Source: Candidatus Omnitrophota bacterium | GTDB taxonomy: Bacteria; Omnitrophota; Koll11; VGKN01 | DNA length: 5,453 bases | Assembly (NCBI GenBank): GCA_016867055.1 | Contig: VGKN01000119.1 | Location: forward strand, 1 to 5,453 | Reading direction: 5' to 3' | The notes under the pieces: model-generated | Told to the model about the DNA's origin: nothing | The model's input: the letters and a program-made list of their open reading frames with translations, nothing else | The model's database searches: none | Position numbers and translations under genes: made by a program | Part shown: positions 1 to 5,453 of the stretch, one piece after another | Layout of the letters: the number at the start of each line of letters is the position of its first letter | Position numbering within the stretch: the stretch's first letter is position 1

Positions 1-3000
1 TCTGGAGAAAGAAGATGGGAACTGGGGAAGGTAGCAAGCGGATGCTTTTCCAACTCCTTATAATCAACCGAACCATCAGCACGGAATACCCTTGAATCAT
101 CCAAAACCTCATAATAGGTCAGGGTTTCTAAATCATCATCAACCTTAATATAAAGGGTCAACCCCCCTTTTCTCTGGGCAGGTAAGACCACTGGCAACTC
201 CCTTGCCCTTTCTTCAGAAACAGGAATAATTATTTCCTCTCGTTGTACTGCCTCTGATATATTCAGACTATCTAAAACCCTCTGCCAATCTTTCCAACCA
301 TCAAGAATAACATTCGCTCCTGCCTGCTCTAATGCCTGCTGATTAAGCTCTCTTTCTTGACCAGCGCCTTGCGGCAACCCAAAGATTATTGCCTCGCCTG
401 ATTTTTTTGCTGTTTCCATTCCCTCTATCCAATCAGAAAAATACAAAAAGGTATGTCCCGGGAAGTCATCGCGTCGACTCCTAATGGCTAAATCCCTTAC
501 ACGTGCTTCATCCTTAAGGTGCGGAGTTGCAATCAAAACATCATCTCTGCCTACTACCATCTCTGGAGAAATAAACTCCATAAATCCTCTTTCTTGGAGT
601 TGATTAATAATCTGGGCATGGTCTGAGCCGCTCATAATCACAATGGGCACTCCTTTTTGATAAAGTGCTCTAATAACATCTAACGCCCCTGGCATGGCCT
701 CAGGAACAGTACTTCTTACATAATTACGGGCCCACTTAAACCATCTCTCTGCTTCGGCTTCACTCTTCCCAGTTGCCTCGCTGAGACATTTAATAATGTC
801 AACATGCCTACTCTTTAGCGCCAAAGCCTCAACCCATGCCCTTGCCTCCTCATCAATAACGGTCTTTCCTTTAAGTCTCGAATAAGCCAGGGCATATTCA
901 TCCTTCCAGGTGGATTGAAGCAATGTACCGTGTAGGTCAAAAATAGCCACGAATCGAGCGCTTGTAATCTGACGGTCTCTAACTTCTGTTTCAGTAGGAG
1001 CGGCGGTCGGCGCGGTGGCTTGGGCTTGTGGTTTAGCTAGTCTGATAAACCCCTTCAATATTTCCTTTGGCAGATTTACAAGGCTTGCAGGGCCAATAAG
1101 AAATAACCGAATGGGATTTAGACTGAATTCTGCAAGGATAGAGAGGGATTCGCGACCTGTGCGAATCTCTCTTTGCTCATGGGCAAGATAGGCTAAGGCA
1201 ATGGATTTGGTGAAGCGATTGCCATAAAGTAATGCATATGCTACCCCTGGATGAAGGGATATTTTATTATCTTCCCTATTGGCAGAGGCTAATTTTATAC
1301 CTTGTTTTCTCATCTGAAGGAGTTTGCGGAAGGAGTCTGGGTGAGGAGATGTGGTGGAAATCTGGATGCGGTCATTTATGGCTTTTAATTGCTCAATCTC
1401 TTGGGCTGTAAATTTATGGCCAATCCCACTCCTTGCTAAGGCAAAGTAGTAGAGATTAGCTAATCCATAAAGCACAAAGGGAAGAAGAACAATAATCACT
1501 GACCAGCCAGTTAAAATAACCCCTATACTTAGAGGTATGGCTGTCAAGGCTGCACCTACTAAAGAAGGTGTTTCCTTGGGATGGAGGTCGACTGGGGCTA
1601 GCGTTGTTGGCTGGGCTTGAGCTGCAAGATGTTTTCCGAATTCGCGGAACTGTTGGTCTAAGCAATAATTTGTAGCTAAAGTAAGATAGCCAGCTTTTAC
1701 CATCTTCAGATATGTCTCCTTGGCATCTTGAGAAAGACCCTCTGATTGCCTGCGGGCAATATCCATAATTAGGAAAGCCTCTTGCAATGCCTTCTCAATT
1801 GCCTCTTTAGGTTCTACTCCGCGTGATAAATGAACCAGAGTGCGAAGCGCAGCAAACATACTATCTCCTGCTCTAGCATATGCGATTGAACCCAATAATG
1901 CCCACGAAAACCCCTTAACTTCCATTAAGAAGGTATGTTCCAAGACAGCCTGGGCTTTTGCCTCTTCATCGCGTCCCAGTTCGTGTGTTAACGTGCTAAG
2001 CGCTAAATCCCCTTTGGCTGGTAGTGTTTGTATTAATCTCAAAATCTCGCTTGAACTCTGTGTGGCTAATTCAACCGCTTTCTCATCATTGATATTTGTC
2101 TGGATTCCGTCCACAAGTTCAGAAAGCAACGGTTCTAACGCCTCTCTCAATCGAGCAGAATGAAAGAGATATCTCCTGACCTCAGAGCTCTCCATAAAGG
2201 CTTGTAAAACCTCTGCTGGCTTCGCATTACCCCAAAGCAACATATCTGCTGCATTTGTAAGAGTATGTTCATTTTCTACTTGAACTCCGCTATCTGGACT
2301 ACCGGCTTTAATATGAAGTCCCTCATGAAATGCAGAAAATTTCACATGTTTGGGTTCACGCCTAAAAAGCTCAAACAAATTTAGAACTATCCTTGGTTGA
2401 ACTAAGGGATGTAGAGCATCCCGACAAATGGCGTAGCCACCTGCTTTCCTTAGATAGGTTTTTATAACCCTTATCACCTCTATGAGCTGAATAATACCTA
2501 AACAACCAATTGTGGGTATAATGATAGCTGCCATTACCTTTATTATATTAAGAGTTGTCCATTCTCCAATATTAAGATAAAGAAAACCAAAATTCAAAGC
2601 TACTCCCAAACCAATCAAAGAAAGAACTAATCCAATTAACACTCTAACTCTAAGCGTCATAGAATAGGCCTTGATTTGGCTTAGCCTAGGAGGGTACTTT
2701 TTTAATACTCCCAAGGTCTCATGATAATGTAACAAGGCGTATTTAACTGCCTGAGTTAGTGTCAAGTTAATACTTGATGCTTCTAGAATATCATTGGCTG
2801 TAGATATCCAATCACCGCGAGATAGTTCCTCTTTAGATTTAAACACATCGTTAGCGCGCAATATCTCTTTGTGGACTATTTCAAGTATTGTGGCTCGTTC
2901 AGAGAGGGCTGGTGATGTTAGGGATAACCTCCTAAATAAGGCAGAAAAGGTAATAAAGGGCTTGATAAGAAAAATTAAGGGGGTTGCGTAGCGGTTAAGT

Positions 3001-5453
3001 CTGGCATCTTCATGGAGCAAGACGATAGGAAGCAGGAGTAAGCGTAGCCAAGTGAATAACTTAGACTCTGACTTAGCCACAAGCCAAGGAGCAAAGCACA
3101 CGCTTAGAGGATACCCATGATAGATAAAATATGTTTCAGCCAACCAACCTGCCCTTGGCTTTCTCGTCCAATTAATCATCGCTCCATGGCCCTTTGCCCA
3201 TTCTTCAAGCTTGGATTTTAGAGCGGGGTCAATAGTAATCTGTTTTGGAGCAAATTGACCTGTGAGCCAGCCTAATACTCCGCTAAAACCTATCGGGACA
3301 GCCCAGACTAATGCCACGAGTATTCCTATTACATTGAACCAGATAGGTTCAATGCCTGTTTCAATACCTGTTAGTGTAAGCAGTGCAGGTATAAATAGCA
3401 TTGCTACTACCGCTATACTAACCCCAAAAGCCTGGGCATGCTGGCCGAGGCTAAAGGGCTGTGGTTTTATGACTGGCTTGGTGGCTGGCGCGGCAGCTGG
3501 GGCTAGCGGCATCCTACGTGCACGAATACGTAAATACTGCCCTAAGAGAATAGAAGATAAGCCTATAACAGCAATAAATATCTCTGATACATAGGACCTC
3601 CCTAACAAGAGCCATAAGCCATAACCACTTAATGCACTGAGCCAATACATAACGATATCTTCTAAACTGAAGACACCGGAGGTCCATCCGGTAGACCGGA
3701 ATAAGTCTTTAAACCAACTTAGCTTTGTAAGAAGTTTTGAAATTGTCAATGTGGTTGCAAGTGCTATACTTGTAAATAAAATTAGCTCCTCATCAAAGCC
3801 ATGACCACTTATAAGTCTACTTAGCACGCTTACGCCAAACACTCCAAACATAACAATACCAAAATCGACTGATTGATATGTTAATAGTAATTTTAACTTA
3901 GAGGATAGCGATGCGCTGGTTGGGGCTGACGTAGCGGCGGGCGGCGCGGTGGTTTGGGCGGCTGGGGCAACTTCTGATAGAGCTGTTGGTAAGGTTATAC
4001 CTTGAGATTCACCCTGTCGTCTCGCCAGAGAGATTATAAAAGGTCTTAGTAAGTTAAGAATAAAATTCTTGACTGGTTCTGGAACACGCATCAGGTTAGT
4101 GTTGGGAAATCGCCTTAATTGATTAAGTACATCCCTTGTTCTCTGAAATTTATCTCTTAGACCTCTAACAAAGGTTTCACCAAGGCTGATTTTTCTACCC
4201 TTCTTTTCAACTATACGGAATACAACCCCTCCTATCTTTGTATGTTCCTTTACCTCAACCCTTATGCCATTATTCTCTGCCACCCTTATAAAATTAGCCT
4301 CAAATTCCTTGGCTCTTTCTGGAGAATCATATTTAATATGGAGCAGGCCGTTGACTTGTGTAACGCGAAGCATCTCGGCTATTATGACATCAACATTTGC
4401 TTTAGCGCCTAACTGGCTAAATATGTCTATGGCGCTTAGCTTGGTAACAGTATCATCCGGAAGCTGTAATCCTTGGCTGTTGTATTGTAAAATTGCTACT
4501 CTATGATACTCTCTTTCAAACATAGCAAAATGCTCTGGGCCTTCAAGCGGAAAACTGTGGGCATCGCTCGCTAAAAATGCTGTGCTATCCGCTACCCCCC
4601 TAACAATAGGGATACTCTCTTCAGACATAGCAATATGGATAACCCTTCCTACCCGGCTTGCCGCTACAACGCTTGATGAGCCGGGTCCTCCTAAGTCAAG
4701 GTAGGTGTCCTTCCAGGTAAGCTCAAGCGGTTCTAAAATATCACCTACCGAAGAGGGAATCTTCCATGTATTTGGCTGTGATAAAATAGTTAAATTATCG
4801 GCGGTTGGCTCTATAGATATTCTTTCTTGCCCTTCAACTTTTTCTGATAGGACATCGGCAAATGGAGTTATATCTCCGACAACAATAACCGCCTTGCTGC
4901 CTGAGATAATTTCTTTTTTATTTAAAGAATCCTCTTTAAGGACAACTATATTTTTCCTCCCAGAATTCAAGAAGCTCTTTATAAGCTGAGCAGAATAGGG
5001 CTGGGTAGACGATTCATTGACTATCAAGGTTACCCTTTCATCTAGTGGCAGGCTCATTATCCCTCTGATTTTTAGTAAAAGAACGTCTTTTGCCTCCAAT
5101 TGCGACAGGACATTTTCAAACAACTCCTCTCTTCCTGCCTCAGAATCCCTTAATTCCCTAAGCCTTGCAAGATACCCTTTAAGCTTCGCCTCTTGCTTGG
5201 CATTGAGAGATTTCTTTTTTAAAAGGCGAATAGCCGCTGATGCAGTCTTTAATGTTTCTCTCTCAAATCGGGCTTTTAGTTTATTATCTCTCATTAGTAG
5301 AGTTGCGGTATTAAGCGGCATAGCATAACGCTTTACGTTTTTATAATGTTCGAGTATAATCTGGGCATTATATCTCAATAGGTAATACCTATCCTTATTT
5401 ATCAGTTCTTTCTCGTCTTTCCCTTCCTTCCTTGCTATATCCCTTAAAGCCTC
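1..5453 (-). CDS. Internal fragment of a giant multidomain membrane protein (partial at both ends)
   Basis: The minus strand is open across the whole window: 1,817 consecutive sense codons, with no start or stop that can be assigned. I checked the frame at more than a dozen landmarks (for example 4695, 3510, 2325, 1179, 432) and it never shifts. With random codons such a run has a probability of roughly 10^-38. The translation alternates soluble alpha/beta or helical domains, ten clear hydrophobic membrane segments in four groups, and four Ala/Pro/Thr linkers. Recognisable pieces are a degenerate methyltransferase-like fold (228-418), an HExxH zincin-like motif (1043-1047) and a HAD phosphatase-like domain (1499-1731). 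The whole protein matches no family I can name and its overall role is unknown. Length, linkers and mixture of domains resemble the giant proteins of Omnitrophota (from memory). No in-frame Met can be defended as a start. A frameshifted pseudogene is excluded within the window. Confidence 0.93.
3..260 (-). other. Beta-rich region after the HAD domain, cut by the window edge
   Basis: Residues 1732-1817 follow the HAD domain without an Ala/Pro linker. They contain strand-like segments EEIIIPVS and GGLTLYIKVDDD, then LTYYEVLDD and RVFRADGSVDYKEL, ending in HPLATFPSSHLLSP at the left edge. The alternation of short strands and turns suggests a small beta domain. There is no membrane span and no catalytic motif in view. 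The frame stays open to the edge, so the protein continues further left. Confidence 0.4.
261..959 (-). other. HAD-superfamily phosphatase-like domain with helical cap
   Basis: Residues 1499-1731 carry all four HAD landmarks in order. Motif I is FVAIFDLHGTLL (1501-1512), with nucleophile Asp1506. Motif II is VIMSGS, with Ser1608. Motif III Lys is Lys1647, in PHLKDEAR. Motif IV is FSDWIEGMETA, with Asp1674. Between I and II lies a helical C1-type cap of about 70 residues, followed by EAMPGALDVIRALYQKGVP (1585-1603), typical of phosphoglycolate phosphatase-like enzymes. HAD phosphatases transfer phosphate to the first Asp, and the Asp two residues later acts as acid/base. Here that position is His1508 (DLHGT instead of DxDGT), so activity may be altered. 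The length is normal for the family. It follows linker D and is predicted cytosolic. Substrate unknown. Confidence 0.8.
984..1037 (-). repeat. Ala/Pro/Thr interdomain linker D, GC-rich DNA
   Basis: Residues 1473-1490 (AKPQAQATAPTAAPTETE) separate the HEQRE module from the HAD-like domain. The 27 bases at 1000-1026 match 3933-3959 in linker A at 25 positions, far closer than codon freedom for similar peptides would require. Confidence 0.8.
1038..1415 (-). other. Module with HEQRE motif and amphipathic tail
   Basis: Residues 1347-1472 begin with a charged helix (FTAQEIEQLKAINDR, 1348-1362). They continue with a strand-like segment ending KISLHPG, then a helical SIALAYLAHEQREIRTG with HE at 1425-1426 and Glu1429 where the second His of HExxH would be. 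The tail LNPIRLFLIGPASLVNLPKE plus ILKGFIRL is amphipathic and ends at linker D. Helix-then-HE placement resembles the HEGLH and HEDAR modules, so this may be a diverged copy of the same zincin-like unit. Zinc binding by HExxE would be unusual, and no function is assigned. Confidence 0.35.
1440..1562 (-). other. Membrane group 4: hairpin of two transmembrane helices
   Basis: A nearly unbroken hydrophobic tract covers residues 1298-1338, with a tight turn TGW at 1315-1317. It is best read as two helices (1298-1316 and 1317-1338). The following ARSGIGHK (1340-1347) is basic and predicted cytosolic. The tight turn leaves almost nothing exposed outside, which supports a purely anchoring role. Confidence 0.7.
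1566..1625 (-). repeat. Interdomain linker C
   Basis: Residues 1277-1296 (AAQAQPTTLAPVDLHPKETP) form an Ala/Gln/Pro/Thr linker between the helical region and membrane group 4. It is less pure than linkers A and D and contains Asp, His and Lys. Its DNA at 1592-1603 is identical to 3497-3508 in linker B. Confidence 0.65.
1626..2264 (-). other. Long helical region, possibly an alpha-solenoid
   Basis: Residues 1064-1276 are almost wholly helical. Several helix pairs have alternating small and large hydrophobics, such as LSTLTHELGRDEEAKAQAVL (1152-1171), then SWALLGSIAYARAGD followed by FAALRTLVHLSRG, and later a helix ending KAGYLTLATNY. The A-x-x-x-G/A-D-x-x-x-A pattern resembles TPR-like helical repeats, but the periodicity is too irregular for a confident TPR call. 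Such solenoids commonly bind proteins. This is the largest soluble block in the window between two membrane groups, and it ends directly at linker C. Confidence 0.4.
2229..2441 (-). other. Zincin-like module with HEGLH motif
   Basis: Residues 1005-1075 contain a complete HExxH signature, His1043-Glu1044-Gly-Leu-His1047, on a helix that follows a strand-like VKFSAF. In zinc metallopeptidases the two His bind zinc and the Glu activates water. A third ligand could come from Glu1060, Glu1062 or His1063 in the next helix, ENEHTLTNAADMLLWG (1060-1075). Its E...N-A...LL pattern loosely recalls the helix after HExxH in M78 (ImmA/IrrE-type) peptidases. The 12 residues between the motif and Glu1060 are few for most families. 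HExxH also occurs by chance, so peptidase function is a hypothesis. It lies between membrane group 3 and the helical region. Confidence 0.4.
2481..2645 (-). other. Membrane group 3: two predicted transmembrane helices
   Basis: Hydrophobic stretches at residues 937-957 and 970-991 are separated by a short loop with Glu964. They are flanked by basic sequence on both sides (LRVRV before, RVIKTYLRK after). Both ends are therefore predicted cytoplasmic. The hairpin immediately precedes the HEGLH module, placing that motif close to the inner membrane face. Confidence 0.75.
2652..2924 (-). other. Helical cytosolic spacer
   Basis: Residues 844-934 are mainly helical and charged, without glycine-rich loops: SERATILEIVHKEILRAND (851-869), a central stretch near 883-893, and QAVKYALLHYHETLGVLKK (901-919). 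The C-terminal part is basic (KKYPPRLSQIK, 918-928), which fits a cytosolic position just before membrane group 3. No catalytic motif or named domain was recognised. Confidence 0.35.
2925..3245 (-). other. Module with a hydrophobic HEDAR helix, possibly a degenerate zincin-like unit
   Basis: Residues 737-843 start with a strand-like QITID (738-742) and a charged helix. They continue through an aromatic stretch (LAETYFIYHGYPLSVCF, 771-787) and end in a hydrophobic helix LRLLLLPIVLLHEDAR (803-818), followed by TPLIFLIKPFITFSALF (824-840). The HE at 814-815 in a hydrophobic helix resembles the start of an HExxH zinc helix, but position 818 is Arg instead of His. No protease activity can be claimed. 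The segments 799-813 and 824-840 are hydrophobic enough to be a further membrane hairpin or re-entrant helices. Family unknown. Confidence 0.35.
3264..3431 (-). other. Membrane group 2: two predicted transmembrane helices
   Basis: Hydrophobic stretches at residues 675-695 and 706-730 are separated by a short acidic loop (GIETGIEP, 696-703). That loop should be outside, so both flanks are cytosolic. The second span is Gly- and Trp-containing and ends in TGQFAPKQ. It acts as a hairpin anchor ahead of the HEDAR-containing module. No transporter signature is visible. Confidence 0.72.
3456..3512 (-). repeat. Ala/Pro interdomain linker B, GC-rich DNA
   Basis: Residues 648-666 (MPLAPAAAPATKPVIKPQP) are an Ala/Pro/Lys linker between membrane groups 1 and 2. 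Following the RIRARR end of the preceding span, it should be cytosolic. At DNA level the 12 bases at 3497-3508 are identical to 1592-1603 in linker C. Met648 is internal and is not a credible start, because the same frame continues upstream without interruption. Confidence 0.75.
3531..3866 (-). other. Membrane group 1: four predicted transmembrane helices
   Basis: Four hydrophobic stretches lie at residues 530-548, 556-574, 599-617 and 622-641. The loop after the second is basic (SKLLTKLSWFKDLFR, 572-586) and the last ends in RIRARR (642-647). The loop after the first carries DEE (554-556). By the positive-inside rule both ends face the cytoplasm. There are no conserved polar residues suggesting a channel or transporter, so anchoring is the simplest role. 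The group sits between linkers A and B, which suggests a self-contained insertable cassette. Confidence 0.75.
3909..3968 (-). repeat. Ala/Pro/Thr interdomain linker A, GC-rich DNA
   Basis: Residues 496-515 consist almost only of Ala, Pro, Thr and Ser (APAAQTTAPPAATSAPTSAS). This is a flexible, disordered linker between the cytosolic juxtamembrane helix and the first membrane group. The DNA is far richer in G and C than its surroundings. The 27 bases at 3933-3959 recur at 1000-1026 in linker D with two mismatches. Confidence 0.8.
3969..4199 (-). other. Juxtamembrane basic and amphipathic helix region
   Basis: Residues 419-495 join the methyltransferase-like domain to linker A. The stretch is strongly basic (many Arg and Lys from 417 to 448) and then becomes amphipathic and hydrophobic, with VPEPVKNFILNLLRPFI at 457-473 followed by Arg478 and Arg479. 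This looks like a helix lying on the inner membrane surface or dipping into it, close to the first true membrane segment at 530. A similar Pro-Phe-Ile/Leu pattern recurs at 824-843 and 1446-1472. It is not counted as a full membrane span because of its two prolines and internal Arg. Confidence 0.4.
4200..4772 (-). other. Degenerate class I SAM-methyltransferase-like domain
   Basis: Residues 228-418 follow the class I methyltransferase order. A strand and glycine loop YLDLGGPGSSS (251-261) matches motif I. A second strand RVIHIAMSEESI (270-281) sits where the SAM-ribose acid normally lies. Later come DVIIAEMLRV (355-364) and VNGLLHIKYDSPE (367-379), like the strand 4 helix and the GG-L-I of strand 5. 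A closing strand pair falls at about 397-416. The acidic residue expected after strand 2 appears as Ala275, and the glycine loop is GGPGSS rather than the usual GxGxG. A catalytically dead or binding-only domain is therefore likely. In active families this fold moves a methyl group from S-adenosylmethionine to a substrate. No substrate can be inferred. A different Rossmann-type fold remains possible. Confidence 0.5.
4779..5039 (-). other. Small alpha/beta region of unknown family
   Basis: Residues 139-225 alternate predicted strands and helices: RVTLIVN (140-146), a helix with SAQLIKSFLN, then NIVVL, a Lys/Glu-rich helix and KAVIVVGD, followed by TPFADVL. Repeated hydrophobic strands ending in polar residues suggest a Rossmann- or flavodoxin-like half-fold. 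No nucleotide-binding glycine loop or phospho-acceptor pocket is convincing. It directly precedes the methyltransferase-like domain without an Ala/Pro linker, so it may be part of the same structural unit. This is an inference from sequence pattern only. Confidence 0.35.
5049..5453 (-). other. Charged helical region at the visible N-terminal side
   Basis: Residues 1-135 are rich in Lys, Arg, Glu and Leu and nearly free of Pro and Gly between about 59 and 128, as in a long helical bundle or short coiled coil (Leu at 91, 95, 98, 101, 111, 116, 119). A basic patch KKK lies at 79-81. There is no hydrophobic span or catalytic motif. It is contiguous with whatever precedes the window, so its domain boundary cannot be placed. 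I do not recognise a family. It may be a helical extension that packs against the following alpha/beta region. Confidence 0.45.

Noticed and set aside
1456..1665. Minus-strand open frame of 69 codons with an ATG
   Set aside because: It overlaps the long open frame in another phase, across linker C and membrane group 4. Its product is a Ser/Arg/Pro-rich shadow with no domain character.
1840..2163. Plus-strand open frame of 107 codons
   Set aside because: It is antisense to the helical region of the giant gene. The composition is that of a shadow (many Ser, Asn and Leu), and no homologous motif is visible.
2937..2946. AGGAGG on the minus strand (complement of cctcct near 2930-2935), resembling a ribosome binding site
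   Set aside because: It encodes Arg-Arg at 841-842 inside the open frame, with no suitably spaced start codon and no break in the domain. Internal initiation is not supported.
2794..2991. Plus-strand open frame of 65 codons
   Set aside because: It is antisense to the giant gene's helical spacer and HEDAR module, and short with no recognisable domain, so I treat it as a shadow.
3262..3594. Plus-strand open frame of 110 codons, partly Ala/Gly-rich and hydrophobic
   Set aside because: It is antisense to membrane groups 1-2 and linker B. Its Ala/Gly-rich part is the complement of Pro/Ala codons, so it is a compositional shadow.
3672..3696. Repeated ccgg-containing tract that could form a small hairpin
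   Set aside because: It lies within coding sequence for the loop before membrane helix 3 and has no U-tract. Neither a terminator nor a regulatory role is supported.
4264..4506. Plus-strand open frame of 80 codons
   Set aside because: It is antisense to the methyltransferase-like domain, with no motif of its own.
4705..5328. Two plus-strand open frames (4705-4989 and 5017-5328), which could look like a small antisense operon
   Set aside because: Both are Ser/Leu/Phe-rich complements of Lys/Glu/Arg-rich coding sequence. The minus-strand frame over the same bases shows credible domain structure.

Overview
The window is one uninterrupted minus-strand reading frame. Reading the reverse complement with codons at low coordinates 3, 6, 9 ... 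up to 5451, I find no stop codon and no gene boundary in 1,817 codons. The window is therefore an internal slice of a very large gene. Neither the start, the promoter nor the terminator is in view. No second gene, RNA gene, IS element, CRISPR array or intergenic gap is visible. Residue numbers below (1-1817) count from the window's right edge (position 5453) and are not true protein positions.

The protein is modular. In N- to C-terminal order (right to left on the map) it has: a charged helical region (1-135); a small alpha/beta region (139-225); a degenerate class I methyltransferase-like fold (about 228-418); a juxtamembrane helical stretch (419-495); Ala/Pro/Thr linker A; four membrane segments; linker B; two membrane segments; a module with a hydrophobic HEDAR helix; two membrane segments; a zincin-like HEGLH module; a long helical, possibly solenoid, region; linker C; a membrane hairpin; a module with HEQRE; linker D; a HAD-superfamily phosphatase-like domain (about 1499-1731); and the start of another beta-rich region that runs off the left edge.

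Charge flanking the membrane segments follows the positive-inside rule in each group. Every group has an even number of spans, so all soluble modules are predicted to lie in the cytoplasm. The picture is a membrane-stapled chain of cytosolic domains, several of which have lost key catalytic residues.

The organism is most likely an uncultured bacterium with giant genes. The size, the Ala/Pro/Thr linkers joining unrelated domains and the AT-leaning codon use remind me of Omnitrophota (formerly OP3), where proteins of extreme length have been reported. That assignment rests on general resemblance only. Linkers A and D also share a near-identical GC-rich DNA tract, and B and C share a shorter one, which suggests that linker DNA was duplicated and may have helped shuffle domains.
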